NCBI GenBank assembly: GCA_002071085.1
Contig: MWEM01000022.1
Coordinates: 1-42,909 of the forward strand
Direction of reading: 5' to 3'
Length of the DNA stretch: 42,909 nt
Origin: Thermotogota bacterium ADurb.Bin062
GTDB lineage: Bacteria > Thermotogota > Thermotogae > MWEM01
In this document: positions 33,087 through 41,141 of the stretch, piece by piece
Numbering within the stretch: position 1 is the stretch's first letter
Layout of the letters: each line of letters starts with the position of its first letter
Position numbers and translations under genes: made by a program
The notes under the pieces: model-generated
The model's input: the letters and a program-made list of their open reading frames with translations, nothing else
Databases searched by the model: none
Told to the model about the DNA's origin: nothing

Positions 33087-33125
33087 TCGAGAAACGTTGA
33101 GGAGAGAGGAGGGTCTTGAAAAGCT

Positions 33126-34097
33126 ATGGTCTATGTCTTCCTGGGAGACGATCGATATACCAAAAAAGCGGAGGCAAGGCGTATCGCGCAACAACAAGAA
33201 GCCGCCTTCGTTTTCGTCGAGCTCCATAAAAAAGACCAGTGGGAGCCTTTCAGACAAAGGATCACGACGCCTTCCCTGTTCGGTAACCCCTTTCTCTTTT
33301 ACCTGAGCGAATTCGAATCGGCGAGCGTCCACGTTCAAACGAATGCCTTTAGGTACATCGGCGTTGAAGCGCAGAAAAAAGCGGTATCGGTCATCATAGA
33401 CTACGGTGGTTCGAAAGCGAACCCTCTGTTCAAACCGTTCCAATCGTTTCAGTATGACCTGCCAAAACCGTGGAAGCGCGCGGAATGGATAGAAAAAACC
33501 GTGCTTTTGGCGAAACGCGAGGGCTTGACATTGAGCCCCGGACAGGCTGCGCTCCTATTCGAGCGGTGCGGCCCGGAGCTGGAAAGAATCGCGAACGAGA
33601 TCACCAAGGTCCGAGCCGCTAGCGTGAACGGCCAAATCGAAACGGACCTTTTCAACGCGTTGATCTTTCCCTACGAACCGGAAAACCTGGATGACTTCGT
33701 GTTTTCTGTCCTGGAACAAGACCATGCCGCCGTCTTTCGAAGCCTATATCCCGTGTTTTCCGAATACCCGGAAAACCTGATCCTTTTCCAGTTGATAAAG
33801 GCCGCGATGTGTTTGTCCCACTTGATCACGCACCATCGAAAACAGGTGAGTCGCTTTGAAGACTTACGAGAAATCTCCAAGGACACCGGCCTGAACATAC
33901 CGACCCTTTCGCGCTTTTATGGCTACTCTTTCGATCGGGCGAAAAAACGACGCAATCTCTTGTATGCGTACGAAGCCGAGGGTGTCTCTAGGATTTTAGA
34001 CGAGCTCTGGCAGATCGATTACGAGAACAAATCCGAAGGTCAGAGCGTCTTCAAGAATATGATCGGTTTTCTTGACCGGCTCAGCCGTAGGGCGTAA
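33126..34097 (+). CDS. holA: DNA polymerase III delta subunit
   Basis: A 323-residue protein of the clamp-loader delta family, which opens the sliding clamp. The start VYVFLGDDRYTKKAEARRI replaces the usual LI.GED.yl, and LTLSPGQAALLFERCGPELERIANEI matches the conserved helical segment of HolA. The C-terminal part (YGYSFDRAKKRR) resembles the collar domain. Other HolA family members also diverge strongly. Its ribosome site (GGAGG) is 13 bases from the ATG, somewhat far; an in-frame TGA excludes an earlier start. Confidence 0.85.
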   Translation: MVYVFLGDDRYTKKAEARRIAQQQEAAFVFVELHKKDQWEPFRQRITTPSLFGNPFLFYLSEFESASVHVQTNAFRYIGVEAQKKAVSVIIDYGGSKANPLFKPFQSFQYDLPKPWKRAEWIEKTVLLAKREGLTLSPGQAALLFERCGPELERIANEITKVRAASVNGQIETDLFNALIFPYEPENLDDFVFSVLEQDHAAVFRSLYPVFSEYPENLILFQLIKAAMCLSHLITHHRKQVSRFEDLREISKDTGLNIPTLSRFYGYSFDRAKKRRNLLYAYEAEGVSRILDELWQIDYENKSEGQSVFKNMIGFLDRLSRRA

Positions 34098-34103
34098 CTG
34101 GCG

Positions 34104-34559
34104 ATGGTCTATCTCTTGGTCATCGCCCCCGTCTATGTTTTCTCGCTGTTTTGGGACCTTCTGCTGTCCCAACACTGGCTGCTATCGCCTTTTGCTCTAG
34201 CCCTGGGAGGCTCTTTTTCGCTCAAGACCCCGTACTGGATCGTGATGCTCTCGGCAACCGCGTTCGTTTGGATCGTGCCCCTGGCCTACGGCATCGATCT
34301 TTGGCTAAGCCCGATTTTTCTATTGCTGTTCTTTCTCTACTACTGGTCGATACGCTATTTTGAACGGAAGAACCTGGTCTTTTTCACCGCTTTTTCCGTC
34401 TTTTATATCTGGCAAAAGAGTGTCTCGTTCTTGCGATGGGAAATCTCAGATATCATCCCGTTTTTACTCTGTTTAGGGGTGATGGGGATAAGGATGGCCG
34501 ATGAAAGAAGAAAACGTCGTCGATATAAATCCTCTCTATCTTATTCCGGAAGACCTTAG
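34104..34559 (+). CDS. Small polytopic membrane protein, function unknown
   Basis: A 151-residue protein with about four to five hydrophobic segments and a basic cytosolic tail (ERRKRRRYKSS). Size and layout recall MreD-like shape proteins, but I see no motif that proves this. It begins seven bases after holA and its last 59 bases overlap the next gene, whose ribosome site lies inside it. It is best read as part of a membrane-protein pair with 34501-35526. Confidence 0.6.
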   Translation: MVYLLVIAPVYVFSLFWDLLLSQHWLLSPFALALGGSFSLKTPYWIVMLSATAFVWIVPLAYGIDLWLSPIFLLLFFLYYWSIRYFERKNLVFFTAFSVFYIWQKSVSFLRWEISDIIPFLLCLGVMGIRMADERRKRRRYKSSLSYSGRP

Positions 34560-35526
34560 TCTGGATCCTGAAAGCCTCTTGGCCAAAACCCGGCGGCAAT
34601 TTCAACGATGGGTCCAGCAACTCGCCGATAGGTTGCCGGTGGAGGAGCGGCTTGACTTCAAAGAATTCGTGGACAGTCAGGTGAATTGGGATGGCTTCTA
34701 TATCCCACCCGCCCAGTACTACGAACCCCAATGGCAACGGCTGAGCTTCATCGCCTTTTTAGGGGCCCTCTTTGGAGGCGCGCTCTCCTTGTACCTTTTT
34801 GGACGCTTTTTCAAAGAAGATATGATGGCATATATCATCGGCGCCCCGTTCGGGTCTCTGGCGCTCGTTTGGCTCTTCGCATGGTTGATCCGCCATCCCA
34901 AGAAAGCGACACTCGTTCAGGCGCTTTTGGGATTGGGGTCCGCTGGGTTGACTCTGGGTGTCGTCATCGCGACAGTCAAGCGCACCTTGTTTCCGAAGAG
35001 TAAGTTCTTGTTGTCCGGCTTACTCGCCTCTCTCATCGGTTTTTTCTTGCTTCTCGTGATGCAGCTGTTTAAGCCGAAAAAAACGGTGGATACACGCCTG
35101 CGTCGAGAGGTGATGGAGAGTCAGCTCGCCTTCCTCTTGCGTATCGTGACCTCCGCCTATCGCACTTTTGAAACCTCACCGCCGGCCCTCCTCTCTCGCC
35201 CAGCCGCCCCAACCGCGGGCTCTGTCGACAACCCCTACCTTTCTTTCTCTTTGGATCAGCTCAGGAGAGCGACGGAATCGCGTGATCCAGAAATGGCGTT
35301 GGCCGCCGCCAACAGTTTGGTCAACTCGTTAACCGCCGGAGGGATTAAACCTCACGATTTCGAAGACGGAGGGCCCTTCACCAGCGAATTGTTGGATTAC
35401 TATGAACCCTTCGGCCTCGTGAAACCCGGCGACCGGGTGGAAGTCCTAAAAACTGCATGGATAGATCAACACGGACGTCCCGTCTTCAAAGGGAAACTTA
35501 AAAGAGTAGCGGAACGCATATTTTAA
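34501..35526 (+). CDS. Unrecognised membrane protein with soluble domains at both ends
   Basis: A 341-residue protein I do not recognise. The N-terminal about 80 residues are acidic and soluble (DINPLYLIPEDLSLDPESLL). Four hydrophobic helices follow at about 80-195. The rest is a soluble C-terminal part containing a helical region (YLSFSLDQLRRATESRDPEM) and a beta-rich ending (FGLVKPGDRVEVLKTAWIDQ). The start ATG follows AAGGA by six bases, inside the previous gene. Downstream lie pspC- and liaF-like genes, so an envelope-stress or envelope-maintenance link is possible. Confidence 0.7.
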   Translation: MKEENVVDINPLYLIPEDLSLDPESLLAKTRRQFQRWVQQLADRLPVEERLDFKEFVDSQVNWDGFYIPPAQYYEPQWQRLSFIAFLGALFGGALSLYLFGRFFKEDMMAYIIGAPFGSLALVWLFAWLIRHPKKATLVQALLGLGSAGLTLGVVIATVKRTLFPKSKFLLSGLLASLIGFFLLLVMQLFKPKKTVDTRLRREVMESQLAFLLRIVTSAYRTFETSPPALLSRPAAPTAGSVDNPYLSFSLDQLRRATESRDPEMALAAANSLVNSLTAGGIKPHDFEDGGPFTSELLDYYEPFGLVKPGDRVEVLKTAWIDQHGRPVFKGKLKRVAERIF

Positions 35527-35557
35527 TTCAGATCATAATTTCTCGAAGGTGATGCGT

Positions 35558-36025
35558 ATGGAAAAACGTATTTACAGATCTAAAACGAATCGAATCATCG
35601 GAGGTGTGTGCGGCGGGGTGGGGGATTACTTGGGGATCGACCCGGTGCTGGTCCGCTTGCTATGGGTAGGTTCGATATTATTGGCCGGCGTGGGGCTTCT
35701 GTTCTATTTGATCGCGTGGATTGTCATTCCGGAGGAAAGAGAATCCACAACGAACTCATCCGCATCGACGTCGTCTACGGATGACAGCGGAAAAGCCCAC
35801 TTCTACACGACCGGGTCGGCGACCAAAGAGTCAGAAACCACCTGTAAAGCGATTGATAGCCGTAAAGGATCCCTCATTATCGCCGTGTTGTTTCTGTTTA
35901 TCGGCGGGTTTTTATTGCTCAATCGCTTTTTCGCGATCTTCTCTTGGAAAGTGTTCATCGGCATTCTCTTCGTTTTTTTGGGTGGAGTATTTCTCTACGG
36001 CTTCTTTAGGGAGGTCAAGAAATGA
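35558..36025 (+). CDS. PspC-domain membrane protein
   Basis: A 155-residue protein. Residues about 1-60 are a PspC domain: RIYRSKTNRIIGGVCGGVGDYLGIDPVLVRLLWV and a membrane helix ending in YLIAWIVIPEE. A Ser/Thr-rich linker follows, then two more hydrophobic helices at the C-terminus. PspC proteins take part in envelope-stress sensing. The chosen ATG at 35558 has AAGG eight bases upstream; a GTG at 35549 overlaps that site. It overlaps the LiaF-like gene by four bases (ATGA). Confidence 0.88.
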   Translation: MEKRIYRSKTNRIIGGVCGGVGDYLGIDPVLVRLLWVGSILLAGVGLLFYLIAWIVIPEERESTTNSSASTSSTDDSGKAHFYTTGSATKESETTCKAIDSRKGSLIIAVLFLFIGGFLLLNRFFAIFSWKVFIGILFVFLGGVFLYGFFREVKK

Positions 36026-36876
36026 AGCTCTTTTTCGGGCTCACCTTCATTCTGGTTGGGGTTTTGCTCCTCTTCGGCTTCTTCACGGCCAACCTATGGG
36101 CGAGCGTGTTGGACAATTTTGTCGCGGTATGGCCCGTTGTCTTCATCTTCATCGGGCTAAGCGTCCTTGCGCGCTTCCGTACCTTACGCTGGTTGAACGT
36201 CCTCAACGGCCTTTTAATCGTCCTATTCGTCTTATTTTTATTCTTTTGGCGTTGGGATTTCGGGTGGACGGGCCCACTGCAGGAGTACACCCTGCCGACG
36301 ATATCCCTGCGAGAACAAGACAAAGAAGTGAAGATCATCTTTCGCGCCTCCTCCCTGGATGTCGAATTCGTCGCGCAATCGGCCGAAGAGCCCTTGATCC
36401 AAGGGACTTACGTCTCTCACGCTCAAAACCTTGTACTGAAGCAGAACGAAAACGTTATCACGATTGACTTTCCTAGAATGCGCGCGGTGACGCTCACCAA
36501 GAACTATAAAAAGAAGATTAAGATGGCGCTTCCCCGCCAATACTCTTATAAGATCGTGATAGAGAGCGGAACCGCCCGGTTCTTTTCTAGTTTTGAGGAC
36601 AATCCCTTCCGTTTGATCGAGGTCAACGCCGCCATCGGCTCCATCGAGTCCCGGTTTATGAAAACGGCCTTTCCGATCGATTACGTGCTGAAATCGGCCA
36701 TCGGAAATGTGGACATTACCCTTCCCAAAGATATGCCCTATCACGCTGACGTTCGAGCCGTCTTTCGCTCCATCGATATGCAAGGGCTTCAGACAAAAAA
36801 AGAAGAAGTCCCTACAACCGTTCGTATAGAATCGGCTATCGTTCACGGGAAGATCGCCGTAATGGGAGGAGAATAG
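36022..36876 (+). CDS. LiaF-like membrane protein with C-terminal adhesin-type domain
   Basis: A 284-residue protein. The N-terminal about 75 residues contain a LiaI/LiaF-type membrane region (FILVGVLLLFGFF, VWPVVFIFIGLSVL and a third helix). The remainder is a beta-rich domain of repeated short strands (EVNAAIGSIESRF, LKSAIGNVDITLP, RIESAIVHGKIAVMGG), like the toast-rack/DUF2154 domains of LiaF and related proteins. LiaF restrains a LiaRS two-component system in Bacillus; no sensor kinase or regulator is present here. It is coupled to pspC, a common pairing in envelope-stress modules. Confidence 0.8.
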   Translation: MKLFFGLTFILVGVLLLFGFFTANLWASVLDNFVAVWPVVFIFIGLSVLARFRTLRWLNVLNGLLIVLFVLFLFFWRWDFGWTGPLQEYTLPTISLREQDKEVKIIFRASSLDVEFVAQSAEEPLIQGTYVSHAQNLVLKQNENVITIDFPRMRAVTLTKNYKKKIKMALPRQYSYKIVIESGTARFFSSFEDNPFRLIEVNAAIGSIESRFMKTAFPIDYVLKSAIGNVDITLPKDMPYHADVRAVFRSIDMQGLQTKKEEVPTTVRIESAIVHGKIAVMGGE

Positions 36877-36877
36877 T

Positions 36878-37435
36878 ATGCTTCATAGTGAACGCCTGTT
36901 TTTGAGACCTTACGAGATAGCGGACGCCAAAAACGTTTTGGTCTTTCGGAACGACCCCGAGGTCAGGAGGTTTCTCGTCCCCGGTATCCCTTACCCTCTT
37001 TCCGTCATCGAGGAGGAACGATGGATCGAAGGCCAGTCGAAGGAAGCCGAATGTAAAAGCTTCGCTATTATACTCAAGGAGACCGGCGAGTACATCGGTG
37101 GCTGCGGATTCAACCGGATCAATTGGCAGTCGAGAGTGGCCACGATCGGCATCTTTTTGGGACAACCGTTTTGGAACAAAGGGTTGGGAACGGAAGCCGT
37201 GCGTATATTGATCGAGTTCGCTTTCGGGGAATTGAACGTGAATAAAATCAAACTCCAGGTTTTTTCTTTCAACAAGCGAGCGATCCGCTCCTACGAAAAA
37301 AACGGGTTCAAGATCGAGGGTGTCTTGCGCGAGGAGGTCTATCGCAACGGACAATACTACGATGAGATCGTGATGGGACTACTGGCTTCTGAATGGAAAG
37401 ACCGGCGTTCGGCCGGCGAGACGCGGTCTGTGTAG
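36878..37435 (+). CDS. RimJ/RimL-type GNAT acetyltransferase
   Basis: A 185-residue acetyltransferase of the group that includes ribosomal-protein N-acetylases. SERLFLRPYEIADA is the typical start, ATIGIFLGQPFWNKGLGTEA carries the acetyl-CoA pyrophosphate loop, and LQVFSFNKRAIRSYEKNGF is the conserved motif B with the catalytic-region Tyr. The substrate is unknown. It starts one base after the LiaF-like gene and touches the DUF72 gene directly. Confidence 0.9.
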   Translation: MLHSERLFLRPYEIADAKNVLVFRNDPEVRRFLVPGIPYPLSVIEEERWIEGQSKEAECKSFAIILKETGEYIGGCGFNRINWQSRVATIGIFLGQPFWNKGLGTEAVRILIEFAFGELNVNKIKLQVFSFNKRAIRSYEKNGFKIEGVLREEVYRNGQYYDEIVMGLLASEWKDRRSAGETRSV

Positions 37436-38227
37436 ATGAACGCGCTCCCTGGGTTATGGATAGGCACGAGCGGCTTTTCCTACGATGATTGGAAAGGCGT
37501 CGTTTATCCTGAAAAAACCCCGAAAACCCAATGGTTCGACTACTACGTCACGCTCTTTAACACGTTGGAACTCAACGCCAGTTTCTACGCATTTCCGAGC
37601 GAAAAAACCATCGCCTCGCTATGCCGTAGAGCCCCGCAGCCGTTTCTCTTTACGGTGAAAGCCCACCGGTCGATAACGCACGAAGGGCAAATCGACGGGC
37701 TTCCCGTGTTTTTCAACGCGTTGAAGTCCTTCGACGCCAAAGGATTCTTACCGTTAGCCCTCTTTCAATTTCCCTTCTCCTTCAGACCCTATCGAGACCA
37801 AGTCGCCTATCTGAGGAGCTGCGTGGAGGGCTGTCCGTATCCCTATTGCGTGGAGTTTCGGAATCAGGAATGGGTGCGGCCAAGCAGCGTTGAAGCCCTT
37901 GAGAAACTTCAAATCCCGCTCGTGTCGGTGGATGAGCCGGAACTGAAAGGGCTTATGCCGCGAAGAGCCTTTTCTAAAGACATCCTCTACATCCGCTTTC
38001 ACGGGCGAAACGCGCAGAAGTGGTGGAATCACCAAGAGGCTTACGAGCGGTACGATTATGACTACAAGCCGGCCGAACTCGAGGAGTGGATCTACCCGCT
38101 CTTGGAGTCTCAGGCGCCCGTCAAAGTCGTATACTTCAACAACCATTTCCGAGGCCAAGCGGTCCGGAATGCCAAGCTGTTCGCCGAACAACTCGAAAAA
38201 AGAAAGGCGCAAGGGAACCACCCGTGA
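37436..38227 (+). CDS. DUF72/YecE-family protein
   Basis: A 263-residue TIM-barrel-like protein of the DUF72 (YecE) family, whose activity is not established. LWIGTSGFSYDDWKGVVYP at the N-terminus, FNTLELNASFYAFP, FTVKAHRSITH, and ILYIRFHGRNAQ with the final YFNNHFRGQAVRNA are the family landmarks. The start codon follows the previous stop without a gap, and its stop overlaps the next start as GTGA. Confidence 0.92.
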   Translation: MNALPGLWIGTSGFSYDDWKGVVYPEKTPKTQWFDYYVTLFNTLELNASFYAFPSEKTIASLCRRAPQPFLFTVKAHRSITHEGQIDGLPVFFNALKSFDAKGFLPLALFQFPFSFRPYRDQVAYLRSCVEGCPYPYCVEFRNQEWVRPSSVEALEKLQIPLVSVDEPELKGLMPRRAFSKDILYIRFHGRNAQKWWNHQEAYERYDYDYKPAELEEWIYPLLESQAPVKVVYFNNHFRGQAVRNAKLFAEQLEKRKAQGNHP

Positions 38228-39048
38228 TCCAGTTACAAGAAGTGAACGTGGCCTATCGCTCTGAGGGCCCGTCTCGAAGGGTGCACGTCTTTGGGTCGAA
38301 CCTCTCCTTCACAGTTTCGAAGGGAGAATGCTTGGGTATCTGTGGCGGGAACGGCACCGGGAAATCAACGCTGATGAAGCTTTTGGCGGGCTTGTTGCCC
38401 TCCTTTCAGGGAGAGATCACGATCGACGGGATGTCATTGCGCCAAGCTGAGCACTCCCGCAAGATCCGCCGGAAGATCGGCTACCTATTCCAAAACCCCG
38501 ACAACCAGATTATCACCACGACCGTTGAAGACGAAATCGTTTTCGGACTAGAAAACTACGGATACCCCGTCGAGGAGATCGACGCAAAGCTGAACGAAGC
38601 GCTGATCCTCGCCGACCTCTCCCATAAACGCGAAGAGGACCCGACGACCCTTTCGGATGGAGAAAAACAGAAGCTGTTGTTCGCCGCCATCCTGGCAATG
38701 GACCCAGACATTCTCCTTCTGGACGAACCCACCTCTATGCTGGACCTACTCAGCGCCAAACGGTTTTTGAAGGTCCTGCCCACGCTACGGCGAAGGGAAA
38801 AAACCGTCCTGTTCGTCTCGCATCGTATGGAAGAGCTAATGGGGTGCGATCGAATCGCCTTCTTAGACAAAGAGGGGCTGTCGCTCTTCCCCTCACCGGC
38901 GGATTTTTTCTGTTCCATCGGCCCAGAACTGGTGGAGATCACCCCGTGGATCGCGTACCTGATCCGTCGGTTTTATCGGGATGGGGCGGCTCGAGACGTC
39001 CCGATGGCCACTCCGGAAGAGGTGTATCGCCGGTATGATCGTCTTTGA
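38224..39048 (+). CDS. ecfA: ECF-type ABC transporter ATPase 1
   Basis: About 274 residues from a GTG at 38224 (GTGA overlap with the DUF72 stop, AAGGG eight bases upstream). The longer frame from 38086 lies inside DUF72 and is rejected. Walker A GGNGTGKSTLMK, Q-loop FQNPDNQ (typical for energy-coupling-factor ATPases), signature LSDGEKQK (Asp instead of the usual Gly) and Walker B ILLLDEPTSML are all visible. With the next gene it forms the ATPase pair of a vitamin/cofactor importer. No EcfT or S component is in the window. Confidence 0.9.
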   Translation: MIQLQEVNVAYRSEGPSRRVHVFGSNLSFTVSKGECLGICGGNGTGKSTLMKLLAGLLPSFQGEITIDGMSLRQAEHSRKIRRKIGYLFQNPDNQIITTTVEDEIVFGLENYGYPVEEIDAKLNEALILADLSHKREEDPTTLSDGEKQKLLFAAILAMDPDILLLDEPTSMLDLLSAKRFLKVLPTLRRREKTVLFVSHRMEELMGCDRIAFLDKEGLSLFPSPADFFCSIGPELVEITPWIAYLIRRFYRDGAARDVPMATPEEVYRRYDRL

Positions 39049-39829
39049 AAACGTTGACTTCGCCTATGACCCCCGGAGCCCGTTCCGAAAAGATATCTTT
39101 CAAGGGCTGTCGCTGTCATTCGATCAAGGAGACTTCCACTTCATCATCGGAAAAAACGGAACCGGAAAGTCCACCCTCTTGCAATTGTGCGACGCCCTCC
39201 TCTTCCCACAGTCCGGAACCATCACAGTAGAAGGGTTGAAAACGAATGACCGGAAAGCGTTGCCGAAGATTCGGCAGCGAGTGGGTCTACTCTTTCAATA
39301 CCCCGAAGCCTTCTTTTTTGGGCCGACCGTTCGGGACGAACTCTGTTTTCCATTAAAGAATTGGAAGACGCCAGTCGAAAAATGGGAGGGAAGGATACTC
39401 CGTTCGTTGGAGATGACCGGGTTACCCCGTGAGATACTCGACCGTTCTCCATTTCTTCTCTCCGGAGGCGAGATGCGTTTGGTGGCGATCGCGGCGATGC
39501 TCGTGACCGAACCGACGTACGTTCTACTGGACGAACCGACCGTGGGGTTGGACCACGCGGGCAGAAAACGGGTGCGAGAAATGATTCGAGCTATGCTCGA
39601 CGCGGGCAACACCGTCATCTTGGTCGCCCACGAACTGCAACTCGCCTTCGATATCGCTTATCCGGAGCCTACCTTCCACCTGCTGGAAAAAGAGCGTTCT
39701 CCCAAGAGGTGCCGGTTGCCCCAACTGCTGGAGATCGAGGACCTCGAGGAACGGTACGGCATAGGGTTTCCTTCGTTGGTCGAGTATGAAAGGATAAAGA
39801 AGGGATGGAAAAGATCACCGGTATCATAG
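39035..39829 (+). CDS. ecfA2: ECF-type ABC transporter ATPase 2
   Basis: About 264 residues starting at ATG 39035, 14 bases inside the end of the first ATPase, with GAGGTG ten bases upstream. Walker A GKNGTGKSTLLQ, Q-loop FQYPEAFFFG, signature LLSGGEMRLVAIA and Walker B YVLLDEPTVGLD are complete, followed by the switch His in VAHELQLA. The pair probably forms an asymmetric heterodimer, as in split EcfA/EcfA' systems. Its stop lies after the tmcAL start. Confidence 0.9.
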   Translation: MIVFENVDFAYDPRSPFRKDIFQGLSLSFDQGDFHFIIGKNGTGKSTLLQLCDALLFPQSGTITVEGLKTNDRKALPKIRQRVGLLFQYPEAFFFGPTVRDELCFPLKNWKTPVEKWEGRILRSLEMTGLPREILDRSPFLLSGGEMRLVAIAAMLVTEPTYVLLDEPTVGLDHAGRKRVREMIRAMLDAGNTVILVAHELQLAFDIAYPEPTFHLLEKERSPKRCRLPQLLEIEDLEERYGIGFPSLVEYERIKKGWKRSPVS

Positions 39830-41100
39830 TCGAGTACAACCCGCTCCACAAAGGTCACGGGCACCACATCGAGCAAGCCAAGGGACTCACCCGATGCGAC
39901 GCTGTCGTGGCGGCGATGAGCGGCGATTTCGTGCAGCGGGGGGAGCCCGCGATCGTAGACAAGCGGGCGCGCGCCGAGATGGCGCTGGGGGCTGGCGTTA
40001 ACCTCGTTATCGAAATCCCTGCCGTCTATGCCATTCAGGACGCAAAAGGATTCGCCCTGGGGTCCGTTGGCGTATTAGAAAGAATGGGCGTGATCACCGA
40101 TCTCGTTTTTGGCAGCGAGAGCGGCAATTTGGACGAATTGGATCGCCTGGCAGACATCCTGCACCACCCGGACGATGCGCTTTTAGAGAAACAACGGAGC
40201 TATATGAAATCGGGGCTTTCCTTTCCCAATGCCAGAAAAATGGCTCTAGCCGCTCTATCCCGAGGAGAGGAGACGACCCCGGAAGCAACCTTGGCGCTTT
40301 CGAACAACATCCTCGCGGTCGAATACCTCAAAGCCCTCCGACACTATAATTCCGGTATCAAACCGGCTACGATTCGTCGAGAAGGCGCGCAGTACACCGA
40401 CCTGACGCAGAACGAACGGTTTTCGAGCGCCAGCGCTATCCGCAAATGGATAAGAGAGGGTCGGAACGACTTGGTTGAGGGGGCGATGCCCCCGCAAGCC
40501 CATCGGATACTCGCGCGAGAAATCGGCCATCAACGAGGGCCGGCGTTTTTGGACGCTTTCAGCTCTGTTTTGATACCGTTCCTACACGCGCGAAATCGCG
40601 ACCATCTCAAACGCTACTCCGGAGTGGTGGAAGGGTTGGACCTCCGGTTCGTCGAATCCGCGAAAGGAGCGAACACGATACCAGAATTATTGGACGCCGT
40701 CAAAACGAAACGGTTCACCTACGCGAAATTGCGTCGTATCCTGCTCTATATGCTGTTTGAGATCGAGGACGAGATCATCCAAGAAAGCAACGCGTACGGA
40801 CCGCAGTACATCCGGGTGTTGGGGTTCGATTCCGTGGGCCAAGAGGTGCTCAAACGACTGCGCTCCCGTTCACGTTTACCGGTCCTGTCCATCGGCTCCG
40901 CATACCTAAAGATGGCTCGTCATCTAGAAAAACCCCGGGTCACGGAACGTCTCGACACCACCTTTCGGTATGCGCTATTTCGGAAACAGATCGAGCTGAA
41001 CTTTCGTATGACAGATTTTTACAGAACCGCCTTTTTTACACAAAATGAACGACCCGTTATGGATATACAAACTCCACCCGTACGCTTGTTGGAAATATAA
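39805..41100 (+). CDS. tmcAL: tRNA(Met) cytidine acetate ligase
   Basis: A 431-residue protein of the DUF795/TmcAL family, which activates acetate with ATP to make N4-acetylcytidine at position 34 of elongator tRNA-Met. The N-terminal nucleotidyltransferase-like domain shows IVEYNPLHKGHGHHIEQA with the HxGH-type motif, MSGDFVQRGEPAIVDK and FGSESG. SSASAIRKWIREG is also conserved. It is the last gene of the frr-to-tmcAL run, overlapping ecfA2 by 25 bases, with GAAGGGATGG around the start. Confidence 0.93.
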   Translation: MEKITGIIVEYNPLHKGHGHHIEQAKGLTRCDAVVAAMSGDFVQRGEPAIVDKRARAEMALGAGVNLVIEIPAVYAIQDAKGFALGSVGVLERMGVITDLVFGSESGNLDELDRLADILHHPDDALLEKQRSYMKSGLSFPNARKMALAALSRGEETTPEATLALSNNILAVEYLKALRHYNSGIKPATIRREGAQYTDLTQNERFSSASAIRKWIREGRNDLVEGAMPPQAHRILAREIGHQRGPAFLDAFSSVLIPFLHARNRDHLKRYSGVVEGLDLRFVESAKGANTIPELLDAVKTKRFTYAKLRRILLYMLFEIEDEIIQESNAYGPQYIRVLGFDSVGQEVLKRLRSRSRLPVLSIGSAYLKMARHLEKPRVTERLDTTFRYALFRKQIELNFRMTDFYRTAFFTQNERPVMDIQTPPVRLLEI

Positions 41101-41113
41101 AATGTGATATAAT
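41084..41113 (+). promoter_or_regulatory. Promoter of the sugar transferase gene
   Basis: TTGTTG (41084-41089), an 18-base spacer, and an extended -10 TGATATAAT ending at 41113. It overlaps the end of tmcAL and would start RNA near 41120, just before the ribosome site. Confidence 0.65.
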
Positions 41114-41141
41114 CGACAAAATGCCTGCAGGAGCGACAGAT

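Noticed and set aside
41121..41141. ATG 41121 as start of the sugar transferase
   Set aside because: It lies at the predicted RNA start and lacks a ribosome site; the GTG 21 bases later has a good one.
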